Origin: Noviherbaspirillum humi
GTDB lineage: Bacteria; Pseudomonadota; Gammaproteobacteria; Burkholderiales; Burkholderiaceae_D
Direction of reading: 5' to 3'
Assembly: GCF_900188095.1 (NCBI RefSeq)
Contig: NZ_FZOT01000028.1
Location: 1-45,928, forward strand
Length of the DNA stretch: 45,928 bases
Shown here: one piece after another, positions 16,339-27,109 of the stretch
Layout of the letters: each line of letters begins with the position of its first letter
Position numbering within the stretch: the first letter of the stretch is position 1
Notes under the pieces: generated by a model
What the model was told of the DNA's origin: nothing
Database searches by the model: none
Seen by the model: the letters and a program-made list of their open reading frames with translations, nothing else
Translations under genes and position numbers: made by a program

Positions 16339-16966
16339 GCTGCGCCTTGGCGTTGGCGCCCTTCGGCACCGGCGCCATTTCCACCCGCCGGTTCTGGGCG
16401 CGGGCCGCTTCATCGGTGTTGGGCTTGACCGGCTGCTCGGAACCGAAGGCGGCGGCGAACACCAGGGAGGATGGCATGCCTTCCTCGATCAGGGTGCGCG
16501 TGACGGTGAGCGCGCGCTGCGCCGACAGCTCCCAGTTGTCGGCGAAGCGGCCGCCGCGTATCGCCTTGTCGTCGGTGAAGCCGCTGACCATCAGCATTTC
16601 ATCGCGGGAAGCCAGGTAGGCCCGCAGCGGCGGCACCAGGCTGTTCAGCAATTGCCGCCCTTCCGGCTGCAGCTGGTCGGAATTGAGGGCGAACAGGACC
16701 TGCCCGCTGATGCCGATGCGGCCATTGTTCAGCGTGATGCGCCCCGACGCCAGCGGCACCGCCAGCGCTTTTTCCAGGCTCATGCGGCGCTGCTCCTCGA
16801 GCTGGCGCTTCTTCACCTCGTCCTGCAGATTCGACGTCAGTTCCATCTGCACCGCCACCACGGCCACCAACAGCAGCACGAAGGCGCCCAGCAGGCTGGA
16901 CATGAGGTCGCCGAAGACCGGCCAGACCGGCGCGCCCTGCTCGACGCCTGCGTCGACGTCGTCCAT
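16331..16966 (-). CDS. MotB/ZorB-like OmpA-domain stator protein
   Basis: A 211-residue inner-membrane protein with a periplasmic peptidoglycan-binding domain. A short N-terminus is followed by PVFGDLMSSLLGAFVLLLVAVV; Asp20 at the membrane entry occupies the place of the ion-binding Asp of MotB and ZorB. A helical linker (43-70) leads to the OmpA/MotB domain (about 84-200) with GFTDDKAI, DNWELSAQRA and NRRVE motifs. The ATG at 16966 shares its A with the TGA of the upstream gene (TGATG), so translation is coupled; a GTG one codon earlier is possible. It is inferred to be the fixed subunit of an ion-driven motor with the DUF802 protein. Confidence 0.88.
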   Translation of the reverse strand: MDDVDAGVEQGAPVWPVFGDLMSSLLGAFVLLLVAVVAVQMELTSNLQDEVKKRQLEEQRRMSLEKALAVPLASGRITLNNGRIGISGQVLFALNSDQLQPEGRQLLNSLVPPLRAYLASRDEMLMVSGFTDDKAIRGGRFADNWELSAQRALTVTRTLIEEGMPSSLVFAAAFGSEQPVKPNTDEAARAQNRRVEMAPVPKGANAKAQHG

Positions 16967-19134
16967 CACCGCGCCTCTTCGGCGAAGCCGGCCTGCTGCG
17001 CGGGCAGGCGGCGCAGCGACTCGACGAATTCCTTCTGCGAGCTCATGCTGAGATCGATGATCTCCCGCGCCTGCGCGACGTAATAGGCAAGCTGCTCGTC
17101 GCCTCTCGACTGCGACTTCTCCATCGCCGCCTCGATGCGCTCCAGGTTGGCGATCAGCTTGTCGTTGGCTTCATTGAAGGATTGCACCGCGAAGCCGAAG
17201 GCGTCGCTCAGGCTGGCCACATCGGCCGCGCTGCTGGTGACATGCGCCGCCATTTCCGACAGCCTCGCGGTTTCGGCCGCCACGTTCTCCGTGAAGGCGC
17301 CGGCGGTGGCCTGCAGCGCCGTGGAGGAGTTCGCCACCAGCGAATCGATCACCGCGCGCTGTTCCTGCGAGGCGTGATTGATGGCGTCGAGCAGCGCATT
17401 CAGGGTTTCCATGATGCGGCTGCGTTCTTCCAGCAGCGCGTTGTCGCGGGCGATGCCATTGGAAATTTCCTGGCGCAGCTGGGCGATCACTTCCGCCGCG
17501 GCGCGCGGCGCCTGGGAGGCGGTCTCGATGAGGCCCGCGATCGGCTGCTCCAGCGCCGTGCCGAGCGTGGCGAGGTGGGCGGCGACGGCGCTCTGCAGAT
17601 CGCCCAGCCGCTCCACGGCCGCGTTGCCGCGCGCCGCTTCCGCCTCCTTCAGCGCGCCGAGTTCGGTGCGCAGCAGCGCGGCGATCTGGTCCATGCGCTC
17701 GCGGTGCTGCTCCAGCCACTGCGCTTCGGAGGCGATGCGGCTGCGCATCAGCTCTTCCGCGCCGGCGATCAGGCGCGTCGTCTCGGCCAGCGTGTCGCGT
17801 GCGCCGGCCTGAGCCTGATCGGCAATCTCGCGCGAGGTGCGAGCCAGGATGTCGGCGGCCTGCTGCTGCCGCGAGAGCATCTGCGTCCCGGCCTCGCGCA
17901 GTTCGCCGGTAATGGCTGCCGCCGTCTCGTGCAGCGACTGCGTCCATGCCTGCCGGCGCTGCTCGTCGCGCTGCGCCTGGCCGGCATGCAGGCCGGCGTA
18001 CTGCTCGCCGAGCGTGGCGACGAGCGCGCCCGAGCGCTGCTCGAAGGCGAGGTTGAATTCGGTCAGCGCGCGGCGCAGATCGGCAACCGCAGCGGCGCTG
18101 GCTTGTTCCTGGCCGCGCTGCGCCGCAGTCCAGGTGGCGGCCGCGTTGTCGGCGGCGGCGCCGAATCGTGCCGTCAAGCCGTCGAGCTGGGCCTGAACGG
18201 TATCGGCCATGCGCGCATGCATTGCGGTGGCTTCGCGGGCGATGTCGTTCATCGCCGCCTCGACCACCGGCCTGATGCTTTCGCCGGCGGCATGGGCGCT
18301 CTGGTGCAGGCTGTCGCGCAGCGACTGGTCCACCGACCGCGCCAGTTCCGTGTACGCCGCCTTGGCGTTGCCGTGGAAATCTTCCTGGTTGGCGAGCAGG
18401 CGCTGGTTCAGCTGCCAGCTCATGTCTTCCATGCGCGTCATCATCGTCTGCAGCGTATCGACCACCGCAGGCAGGGCATGGGATTGCTGCTGCAGCGCCT
18501 TGAAGGTTTCCTGGCGCTGATGGGCAAACGAGAAGCGGCGCAGCACCGTGGCGATGCGGGTATCGAGCAGCTGCGCGGCCTGTCCTCGCTCGCGGCGGCT
18601 GAGCGCCGACATCAGGCCCAGCATGGCGGAAGCGATGACGCCGGCGACCGAGGTGCCGAAGGCGAGGCCGAGGCCCTTGACCGGCACCGCGAGGGCGGAA
18701 CGGATCGCCTGCAGGTCGGTGGTTTTCTCCAGCGCGAACACCGCGCCCTTCAGGGTGACCACCATGCCGAGGAAGGTGCCGAGCATGCCGAGCATGACCA
18801 GCAGGCCGACCAGGTAAGGCGTGAGCGCCGGGCCCGGCAGGCCGACGCGCTCGCCTTCGATGCGCAGGCGCACCGGGTTCTGCAGCGAGGGGGGCAGTTT
18901 CCCCAGCCACGCGCCGATATCCTCCAGGTCGCCGGGAATCGCGTTCAGCGCCGAAACCAGGCTGGACGTCGCCTGGCGAAACCGTTTCAGCTCGAGCGCG
19001 CCGTACCCGTACACCGCGCCGATGAGCATGGTCATGGCCAGCGCGAGCAGGCTGGAATCGATGAAGCCGGCCCCGGCCCAGATGATGCCGAGGGCGCCGA
19101 GCGCGAAGGCGGCTGCAAATAAATGTCTGTTCAT
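16966..19134 (-). CDS. DUF802 protein: MotA/ExbB/ZorA-like channel with a very long helical tail
   Basis: A 722-residue protein. The first 180 residues hold about four membrane helices (roughly 4-22, 28-46, 105-128, 157-177). LVMLGMLGTFLGMVVTLKG (112-130) and GLGLAFGTSVAGVIASAML (154-172) match the two pore-lining helices of the MotA/TolQ/ExbB group. About 540 residues of nearly continuous Ala/Gln/Glu/Arg-rich helix follow, as in the cytoplasmic tail of ZorA. The ATG at 19134 overlaps the stop of the DUF3348 gene (ATGA), and the stop overlaps the OmpA-like start. Inference: a pentameric proton or sodium channel that drives or senses movement through its tail. The function is not established. 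Confidence 0.87.
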   Translation of the reverse strand: MNRHLFAAAFALGALGIIWAGAGFIDSSLLALAMTMLIGAVYGYGALELKRFRQATSSLVSALNAIPGDLEDIGAWLGKLPPSLQNPVRLRIEGERVGLPGPALTPYLVGLLVMLGMLGTFLGMVVTLKGAVFALEKTTDLQAIRSALAVPVKGLGLAFGTSVAGVIASAMLGLMSALSRRERGQAAQLLDTRIATVLRRFSFAHQRQETFKALQQQSHALPAVVDTLQTMMTRMEDMSWQLNQRLLANQEDFHGNAKAAYTELARSVDQSLRDSLHQSAHAAGESIRPVVEAAMNDIAREATAMHARMADTVQAQLDGLTARFGAAADNAAATWTAAQRGQEQASAAAVADLRRALTEFNLAFEQRSGALVATLGEQYAGLHAGQAQRDEQRRQAWTQSLHETAAAITGELREAGTQMLSRQQQAADILARTSREIADQAQAGARDTLAETTRLIAGAEELMRSRIASEAQWLEQHRERMDQIAALLRTELGALKEAEAARGNAAVERLGDLQSAVAAHLATLGTALEQPIAGLIETASQAPRAAAEVIAQLRQEISNGIARDNALLEERSRIMETLNALLDAINHASQEQRAVIDSLVANSSTALQATAGAFTENVAAETARLSEMAAHVTSSAADVASLSDAFGFAVQSFNEANDKLIANLERIEAAMEKSQSRGDEQLAYYVAQAREIIDLSMSSQKEFVESLRRLPAQQAGFAEEAR

Positions 19135-19889
19135 GGCGTATCTTGTTGTAATGCTTCTATGAGGCCCAGCGTGGTCTGCAGGCGCAGCTCGAGTTCGGCC
19201 AGCAGCAGCATCTGCATCTCGCCGCAGAAGCGCGCCAGCCAGCCTCCCGGACGCGTCCAGGCGGCGGGATCGTCCGCCTCGCCGGTCTCGCCGAGTTTGG
19301 TTCGATGTTCCCGCACCCGCTGTTCGAACCGGCTCCTGAGCCATACCGGCACCTTCGCCAGCAGCGCCCGCTCCCGCTCGCGCAGGATCTTCTCCATCGT
19401 GGCATCCAGCTCGGCCAGCTTCTTCAAACCGGGGGACGCCTGCGCCGCCATGGCCCGAACATTCGTGCGCAGCGGCTGAATGCTGAGCTCCATGTCACGC
19501 TGATGCGCCTCGAAGAAACGGCGGTATGGCAGGTAGGCGGCGCCCAGGTCGCCGGGCAGTTCGACAGGCGGGGTCGGCAACGTGAGGTAGGCCTTGCCGG
19601 GCGGGGTGGAAAAGCTCTTGGCGATGCCGTTCGCCAGCAGGGTTTGCAGGCGGTTGAATTCGTCGACGGCGCGTGCGGCGGCTTGCGGCCTTTGGGGGAC
19701 CGCCGGCAGATTTTCAGGAGCAGCGCCGTGCACCGCGGAGAGGGTGATGGCATCGGTGAAGTGCATCCACTCGCCCAGCCTTTCCGCGAAAGCGTTTCCG
19801 GATTCGGCAGCATCCGCCAGGGCCAGGTCGGCGAGGCAGCGGATCAGGGTCGAGCTGTGGAAAGTCGTGCGCGGTAACGCTCTTGTCAT
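19131..19889 (-). CDS. DUF3348 family protein, first gene of the motor-like cassette
   Basis: A 252-residue soluble helical protein from the ATG at 19887-19889. The beginning (TTFHSSTLIRCLADLALAD) and the block YRRFFEAHQRDMELSIQPLR are characteristic of DUF3348; the end is LEALELRLQ-like helical sequence. There is no signal peptide or membrane segment, so it should be cytoplasmic, where it could contact the DUF802 tail. Its stop overlaps the DUF802 start by four bases, showing tight coupling. No clear ribosome site precedes it. The function is unknown. Confidence 0.85.
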   Translation of the reverse strand: MTRALPRTTFHSSTLIRCLADLALADAAESGNAFAERLGEWMHFTDAITLSAVHGAAPENLPAVPQRPQAAARAVDEFNRLQTLLANGIAKSFSTPPGKAYLTLPTPPVELPGDLGAAYLPYRRFFEAHQRDMELSIQPLRTNVRAMAAQASPGLKKLAELDATMEKILRERERALLAKVPVWLRSRFEQRVREHRTKLGETGEADDPAAWTRPGGWLARFCGEMQMLLLAELELRLQTTLGLIEALQQDTP

Positions 19890-20300
19890 AGGCGGATGCA
19901 AACTGAATCGGTGAAGCCGGGGCGGCTGGCGGATTACGCCGCTCCCCGCACGCACAGTCGCCGTGAACTGCCTATGGGTTCGACGAAAGCGTCATGGCGT
20001 GGAAAAAGCGGCGATTATATCCCGGGGGCTTCGCCGTTGAAAAATGTCAAAACCGTAAGACCGTGTGGCATGCCTGCCACTTGACGTCGCTGCTTTTGTG
20101 CCTATTGGGGAGGGATAGTGGGGCAGATGACGCCGCTTCGGATGGCGTTCAGCGCCTGGGGCCGGCCGGCGTGTGAATCGCGGCCGAGGCATGGGCATCA
20201 GCGAACCGACGTTCACTCGAAAGCGCCGGCTCGCGTGCTCACCATGATCGCTTCATCACTTTCTTCAAGGTGCTTCAGGAATCATGGCAAGCGCGGCATG
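19890..20300. other. Intergenic region upstream of the DUF3348 gene
   Basis: Apart from the promoter candidate at 20014-20042 I find no gene or strong repeat here. It separates the cassette from the Bug gene, which is on the same strand and upstream, so a promoter for the cassette is expected in this gap. Confidence 0.4.
20014..20042 (-). promoter_or_regulatory. Candidate promoter of the motor-like cassette
   Basis: On the minus strand a perfect TATAAT (20014-20019) lies 17 bases from TTTCAA (20037-20042). Transcription would start near 20007, about 118 bases before the DUF3348 start codon. The -35 matches consensus only in part. Confidence 0.35.
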
Positions 20301-21260
20301 TCACTCCATCGTCAGGCCGGCTTTCTTCACCACGTCCCGCATTTCCTGGTGATCCTTCTGCAGCAGTGCCGAGAATTTTTCCGGCGTCATGACTTGCGGC
20401 TCGGCGCCCTGCGCATGGATCGCATTCTTCATTTCCGGCGTCTCGAGCAGCTTGTTGACTTCCTGGTTGAGGCGCGTCACCACTTCCTTCGGCGCCTTGG
20501 CCGGCAGGAACAAGCCATACCAGGTGCTGACGTCGAAGCCCTTGTAGCCCGATTCGGCGATGGTGGGCACATCCGGCAGCGAGGTGCTGCGCGCCGCCGA
20601 CGTCACCGCCAGCGCCCGCACCTTGCCGGCCTTGATCTGGCTCATCGCCGAAGGCACCGAAGACAGCGCCAGGTCGACGTTCCCGCTCATGACATCGATC
20701 ATCGCCGGGTTCGAGCCCTTGTAGGGCACGTGCATCAGCTTGATATGGGCGGCATTGTTGAAGGCCTCGCCGGCGAGGTGAATGGTGGTGCCGCTGCCCG
20801 GCGAGCCGTAGGAAATGGTGCCGGGCGCGCTGCGCGCGGCATTGACCACGTCGGCCAGGGTCTTGAAGCGGGAATTGACGCTGGTGACGATCACCACCGG
20901 CGTATAGGCCACGTGGGCCACCGGGATGGCGTCGCGCAGCGGGTCGTAGGCCAGGTTCTTGTACAGCCACGGCGCGACGGCCATGTTGTCCTTCTGTCCC
21001 ATCAGCACGGTGTAGCCGTTGGGCGCCGCCTTCACCGCCTCGGCCACGCCGATGGTGCCGCCGGCGCCGCCCCGGTTCTCCGCATACACGGTCCACTTGT
21101 TCGTCTCCGCCAGCCGCGCGGCGACGATGCGCGCCAGGATGTCGGTGCCGCCGCCGGGAGGAAACGGCACGATCATCTTGATCGGCGCGGTCGGCCATGC
21201 CTGCGCATGGGCGGCGACGGCGCTGCAGGAGAGAACGGCGGCCACCAGCATCTGCTTCAT
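20301..21260 (-). CDS. Bug-family (TctC-like) periplasmic solute-binding protein, stand-alone
   Basis: A 319-residue protein with signal peptide MKQMLVAAVLSCSAVAAHA-QAW. Family blocks are KMIVPFPPGGGTDILAR, AENRGGAGGTIG, APNGYTVLMG, VPYKGSNPAMIDVMSG and WYGLFLPAKAPK. It should bind a carboxylate or similar ligand in the periplasm. The start at 21258-21260 gives a normal signal peptide; an ATG 17 codons upstream would give an odd N-terminus, and neither has a clear ribosome site. No regulator, membrane component or catabolic gene adjoins it, so its ligand cannot be guessed. Confidence 0.92.
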   Translation of the reverse strand: MKQMLVAAVLSCSAVAAHAQAWPTAPIKMIVPFPPGGGTDILARIVAARLAETNKWTVYAENRGGAGGTIGVAEAVKAAPNGYTVLMGQKDNMAVAPWLYKNLAYDPLRDAIPVAHVAYTPVVIVTSVNSRFKTLADVVNAARSAPGTISYGSPGSGTTIHLAGEAFNNAAHIKLMHVPYKGSNPAMIDVMSGNVDLALSSVPSAMSQIKAGKVRALAVTSAARSTSLPDVPTIAESGYKGFDVSTWYGLFLPAKAPKEVVTRLNQEVNKLLETPEMKNAIHAQGAEPQVMTPEKFSALLQKDHQEMRDVVKKAGLTME

Positions 21261-21506
21261 GGACGATGGAGAAATGAGGTTCCGGACGGAAAAGGAAAAG
21301 ATCGTTGCCATACTGGTCAGAGATGATGGACGCGGCCCACTGCCATGCCGCGCGATGAAAGGCGAGTGTATAGACCGGGCCGGAGCTGCCATGCCCGCAC
21401 TCCGGCCCGTGCGAGGGGCAAAGTGTATTGCAAAAAAGGCTTTGCGTCAGGAGCGGCGGCCAGCGCACCGACCGCCGGCAAGGGGAAAATCGGCTGGGGC
21501 GGCGAG

Positions 21507-21758
21507 CTATTTCTTGAGAGATTGCTTCATCATCGAATCGAGATCCGAGATGGCGTCGAAATCGCTCTTCGCCTGTCGGTACAGCACACCGCCGATGGCC
21601 GTCAGGGTGTCGAAGTTTTCCTTCGACAGGCGTCCGCGCGAATCCGCCAGCAGTTGGGCCAGGTCGAGAATCACATCGCGCAGCATCGGCGCCTGCGCCT
21701 CGAGCGGAAGCGTGTCCGCATGTTCCCTGAACAGGGCAAGTATTTCCTCTTGCGTCAT
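21507..21758 (-). CDS. Small acidic helical hypothetical protein
   Basis: An 83-residue frame from an ATG with GGAGA seven bases upstream. The sequence (MTQEEILALFREHADTLPLE onward) is predicted all-helical and acidic at the front, with a basic end (MMKQSLKK). I recognise no family. It is the first of four small minus-strand genes within 1.5 kb, but gaps of 80-160 bases and separate ribosome sites argue against tight coupling. Confidence 0.65.
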   Translation of the reverse strand: MTQEEILALFREHADTLPLEAQAPMLRDVILDLAQLLADSRGRLSKENFDTLTAIGGVLYRQAKSDFDAISDLDSMMKQSLKK

Positions 21759-21839
21759 CGCGGTCTCCGTATCAAAGGCAAGAGTGTACGCGGGTTTGCC
21801 GGAATGCAGGAAAGGCGCTGCTGATGAAAGCCGGCTCGA

Positions 21840-22103
21840 TCAGCCGGGTGCCGGCCGCTTCAGGGCTGCGGCATGCCTCAGCGCTTCTTCCTCGCGGCCC
21901 TGTTCGACCAACTGCCCTGGCGTCAGGCCGCCGAGCGCGGGCGATGGCTGATTCATCCAGTCGCTCGCGGCCTCGTCGCTGCCAACCGCGTCCCGCACCA
22001 GATGCATGACGGTGTAGTAAGCCTGCGCCCTGCGCGATTGCTGCTCGAACCGCGCGCGCAGCGCATCCAGCCCTGCTGGAGACAGGCTGTCCTTATTTTC
22101 CAT
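21840..22103 (-). CDS. DUF2384 (Xre/MbcA/ParS toxin-binding) domain protein, orphan
   Basis: An 87-residue protein from the ATG at 22101-22103 with CGGAGC upstream. Residues 44-82 (EAASDWMNQPSPALGGLTPGQLVEQGREEEAL) match the DUF2384 pattern of a Trp, then PALGGxTP, then a helix; this domain binds RES-type toxins in two-component toxin-antitoxin systems. The usual N-terminal helix-turn-helix is absent and no RES toxin is adjacent, so it is either a stand-alone regulator or a remnant. The N-terminal 40 residues form a helix (LRARFEQQSRRAQAYYTVMHLV). Confidence 0.65.
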   Translation of the reverse strand: MENKDSLSPAGLDALRARFEQQSRRAQAYYTVMHLVRDAVGSDEAASDWMNQPSPALGGLTPGQLVEQGREEEALRHAAALKRPAPG

Positions 22104-22262
22104 GTTTGCTCCGCTGAACCCGAGAGCCATGGTCTCCCAACCAATGAGAAGCCATGACTTTCGCAAGCGGAAGATTCTACGCGCGAAGCGCAGGACATGG
22201 GTGCGGACGATGACCGCAGCGGGAAATCGGCTGCGGCTGGCGCAGCCTAGCGCCGGCGGGCA

Positions 22263-22646
22263 TCACCAGCGCAGCCGCACGCCATCCGACAGCAGTTCGG
22301 GAAGCCCCGCTTCCGGCAAGGGTCTTGCCTCGAACTCCGGCGCCAGGATCCCGAACAGGAAATCGCTCAGCAGCTGGCGGGAAGTGCCGTCCAAGCCGCC
22401 CGCGGCGAGATCGTCCAGCCGGGCCAGGATCAATGCTTCATCGAGGAGGACTGCCTCTTCCCTGCTCTGTGCGAGAAGCCAGTTGTCGTAATCCGCCTGC
22501 GATTGCGGGTCGTCCGGGAAGATCCAGGGAGGCTGGGGAATGGCGCGGCCGCTCGAAGTAAGCACGATGCCATCGACGGGGCGGCGCACCAGGTTGGTCG
22601 ATGTCTTGAGGTCTTCAGTCAAATGATCGGTCGGTCGAATTTGCAT
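22263..22646 (-). CDS. Hypothetical protein
   Basis: A 127-residue acidic frame starting MQIRPTDHLTED, with no clear ribosome site. It has a Pro/Trp-containing middle (IPQPPWIFPDDPQSQADYDNW) and then helical Leu/Asp-rich sequence. No family is recognised. Coding seems likely because the composition and codon use match neighbouring genes and no better frame competes. Confidence 0.5.
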   Translation of the reverse strand: MQIRPTDHLTEDLKTSTNLVRRPVDGIVLTSSGRAIPQPPWIFPDDPQSQADYDNWLLAQSREEAVLLDEALILARLDDLAAGGLDGTSRQLLSDFLFGILAPEFEARPLPEAGLPELLSDGVRLRW

Positions 22647-22696
22647 GGCTGGTTCATCGGCGCGGCTTCACCCTGGCGTGGATGATCAGTGAAAAA

Positions 22697-22972
22697 TCAG
22701 TGAAAAAGCTGCCTGGCGAGGCCCGGGGATTCGAGGTTGAGCCAGATCACTTCATCGCCCGTATCCAGGGCGACGACGCCGAACGGCTCCGTCAACGACT
22801 TGGCGCACTGTTCTTCGTAGACCTTGCGCGCCAGTTGCGCGCTTCTGGCATAGACGACGAAGGTCCCGAAGATCCAGTAGCGGGCAGATGCTTTCACGTG
22901 GCTTTTCATTTCCGGCGCCCTCGTGTTGCAAAAGAAATAATTATCGTGGACGGCCTGAGCGCTGTCTGTCAT
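22697..22972 (-). CDS. Hypothetical protein
   Basis: A 91-residue frame. Its middle reads as a regular alpha/beta protein (RYWIFGTFVVYARSAQLARK, then EPFGVVALDTGDEVIWLNLE). The ribosome site is weak (GAGG, 13 bases before the ATG); a second ATG 21 codons in is possible. No family is recognised. Confidence 0.5.
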   Translation of the reverse strand: MTDSAQAVHDNYFFCNTRAPEMKSHVKASARYWIFGTFVVYARSAQLARKVYEEQCAKSLTEPFGVVALDTGDEVIWLNLESPGLARQLFH

Positions 22973-23147
22973 GAGTCCGACATACCTCGGGGAAAGCCTT
23001 CTTCACCGCTTCTTCCCTGCGCCATGGGCGCGGCAGGAAAGACGTTCTCACCGAAACCTTCATCCCGGCGAAGGCGGATGAAACCAAGGCGAATCCTTCG
23101 CGTCTTAGCCGAATCCAGGAAAAAACATACAGGCGTCGGGAGCCTTC

Positions 23148-23870
23148 ATGAATGCGATTGCGCAGTCGCCGACCGACTGTTCCAACCTGCTGCTGTCACG
23201 GCTGCCGGAATCGGATTACCAGGCGCTGCTACCCCATCTGGAACTGGTCGACACGCCACTTCATTTCACGCTGTTCGAACGTGACAAACCGATTCCCCAC
23301 GTCTACTTCCCGCTGACCGGCGGGCACTCCGTCCTTGCCACCATGGAAGACGGTTCGGCGGTGGAAATCGGCACGGTCGGCTACGAAGGCTTTGCCGCGG
23401 TAGACCTGATCATGGGCAGCGACATCGCTGTCGAAACCACGGTGTGCCAGATACCCGGCACGGCGCTGCGCATGCCGGCAGAGGTGTTCATGCAGATGGC
23501 GCAGGGCGATACGCCGCTGCGCCGCATCGCCCTGCGCTACCTGCATGCCTATCTCGGCATGGTGTCGCAATCGGCTGCCTGCAACCGGCTGCATGCGCTG
23601 GAGCACAGGCTGGCGCGCTGGCTGCTGATGTGTCATGACCGCATGGGCCATCAGGACTTCTTCCTGACCCAGGAATACCTGGCCGCGATGCTCGGCGTGC
23701 AGCGCCCCAGCGTCAGCGTGGTGGCCAGCGTGCTGCAGCGTGCCGGCATCATCGATTACAAGCGGGGCAAGGTGCAGATCCTCGACCGCAAGGGCCTGGA
23801 AGAGACGTCATGCGAGTGCTACGGCATCGTCCAGGGCCAGTTTGCGCGCCTGCTCGGCAAGGGGTTCTGA
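23148..23870 (+). CDS. Crp/Fnr-family transcriptional regulator
   Basis: A 240-residue protein with GGGAG six bases before the ATG. The N-terminal half is a cyclic-nucleotide-binding-like beta-roll (HFTLFERDKPIPHVYFPLTGG, DGSAVEIGTVGYEGFAAVD), followed by the long dimerisation helix and a C-terminal winged helix (LTQEYLAAMLGVQRPSVSVVASVLQRAGIIDYKRG, about residues 168-203). It lacks the N-terminal Cys cluster of oxygen-sensing Fnr, so the signal is different and unknown. Related proteins in betaproteobacteria and rhizobia are often stress regulators. It is followed by an intergenic gap of 165 bases. Confidence 0.9.
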   Translation: MNAIAQSPTDCSNLLLSRLPESDYQALLPHLELVDTPLHFTLFERDKPIPHVYFPLTGGHSVLATMEDGSAVEIGTVGYEGFAAVDLIMGSDIAVETTVCQIPGTALRMPAEVFMQMAQGDTPLRRIALRYLHAYLGMVSQSAACNRLHALEHRLARWLLMCHDRMGHQDFFLTQEYLAAMLGVQRPSVSVVASVLQRAGIIDYKRGKVQILDRKGLEETSCECYGIVQGQFARLLGKGF

Positions 23871-24035
23871 CGCCGAATCCTTATGCTGGCGGCGGCCGGC
23901 AAAGCGTTGGCGCCGGGCCGACATGGCTGAACTTCGGGGGAGCGGGGCATCTAAGAAATTTAGACTGCATGAATTCGCCCGTCATCTGGGCCGAACATGT
24001 CATGCGATGTGAGAACCCCACCCTGGAGGCGGCAA

Positions 24036-24347
24036 ATGATGATCCGGCTGGCAGTACTGATGGCGTCGATCGTGTTCTCGGGCACGGCTCCGGCCCAAGG
24101 CCTCGGGTCGGGGAAGAATGCAAAGCATCCCACCCATATCGACAGCAAGACGACCGGCCCCCAGGACAGCATCGGGACGGCCGGCGAATCGCCGACCAAG
24201 GAAGTGATCCAGAACCGGAAGAAGGGAGGCGGCAAGTCATCGGGCGCCGCTTCTTCCGCATCGGGGCCGTCCTCCGGCGCCTCGACTGCCGCGGGCAGTC
24301 CGGGCGGCACGCAGACCGGGCAAGGCGACAACCGCCGGGGGCAGTGA
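24036..24347 (+). CDS. Small secreted low-complexity protein
   Basis: A 103-residue frame from tandem ATGs at 24036/24039 with GGAGG seven bases upstream. The first 21 residues form a signal peptide ending PAQ. The rest is hydrophilic: a Lys/Thr/Asp-containing middle and a Ser/Gly/Ala-rich tail ending NRRGQ. It has no Cys and is probably disordered in the periplasm or outside the cell. No family was recognised. Confidence 0.6.
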   Translation: MMIRLAVLMASIVFSGTAPAQGLGSGKNAKHPTHIDSKTTGPQDSIGTAGESPTKEVIQNRKKGGGKSSGAASSASGPSSGASTAAGSPGGTQTGQGDNRRGQ

Positions 24348-26926
<2,579 letters not shown>

Positions 26927-26960
26927 GCCGCATGAGGCCGCTCCTGCGGCTCCCTGCGAT

Positions 26961-27006
26961 CGCCCCGACTTGCGCAGCGTGCCATGCTGCCGGCCGGGGC
27001 GTTTTT
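26961..27006 (+). terminator. Factor-independent terminator of katG
   Basis: CGCCCCG at 26961-26967 pairs with CGGGGCG at 26995-27001, followed directly by TTTTT. An inner stem (GCAGC/GCTGC) fills the loop. It lies 35 bases after the katG stop. Confidence 0.8.
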
Positions 27007-27109
27007 GCTTGCACCTGATTGCAGCGCCGGGCGAGCGCCCTCATCGCATCCTCTCCAATGGCATGCGCTTGCTATACTGCCGCCCACGATTGACGCGAGG
27101 ATGGCCCAC

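Noticed and set aside
17182-19122. A 646-codon open frame on the plus strand opposite the DUF802 gene
   Set aside because: It mirrors the GC-biased codons of the real gene, is rich in Arg/Gly/His and has no family resemblance or ribosome site.
15577-19889. Calling the cassette a complete Zorya antiphage system
   Set aside because: ZorA- and ZorB-like parts are present, but no ZorC, helicase/nuclease ZorD or ZorE is coded nearby; DUF3348 and DUF2894 are not known Zorya parts.
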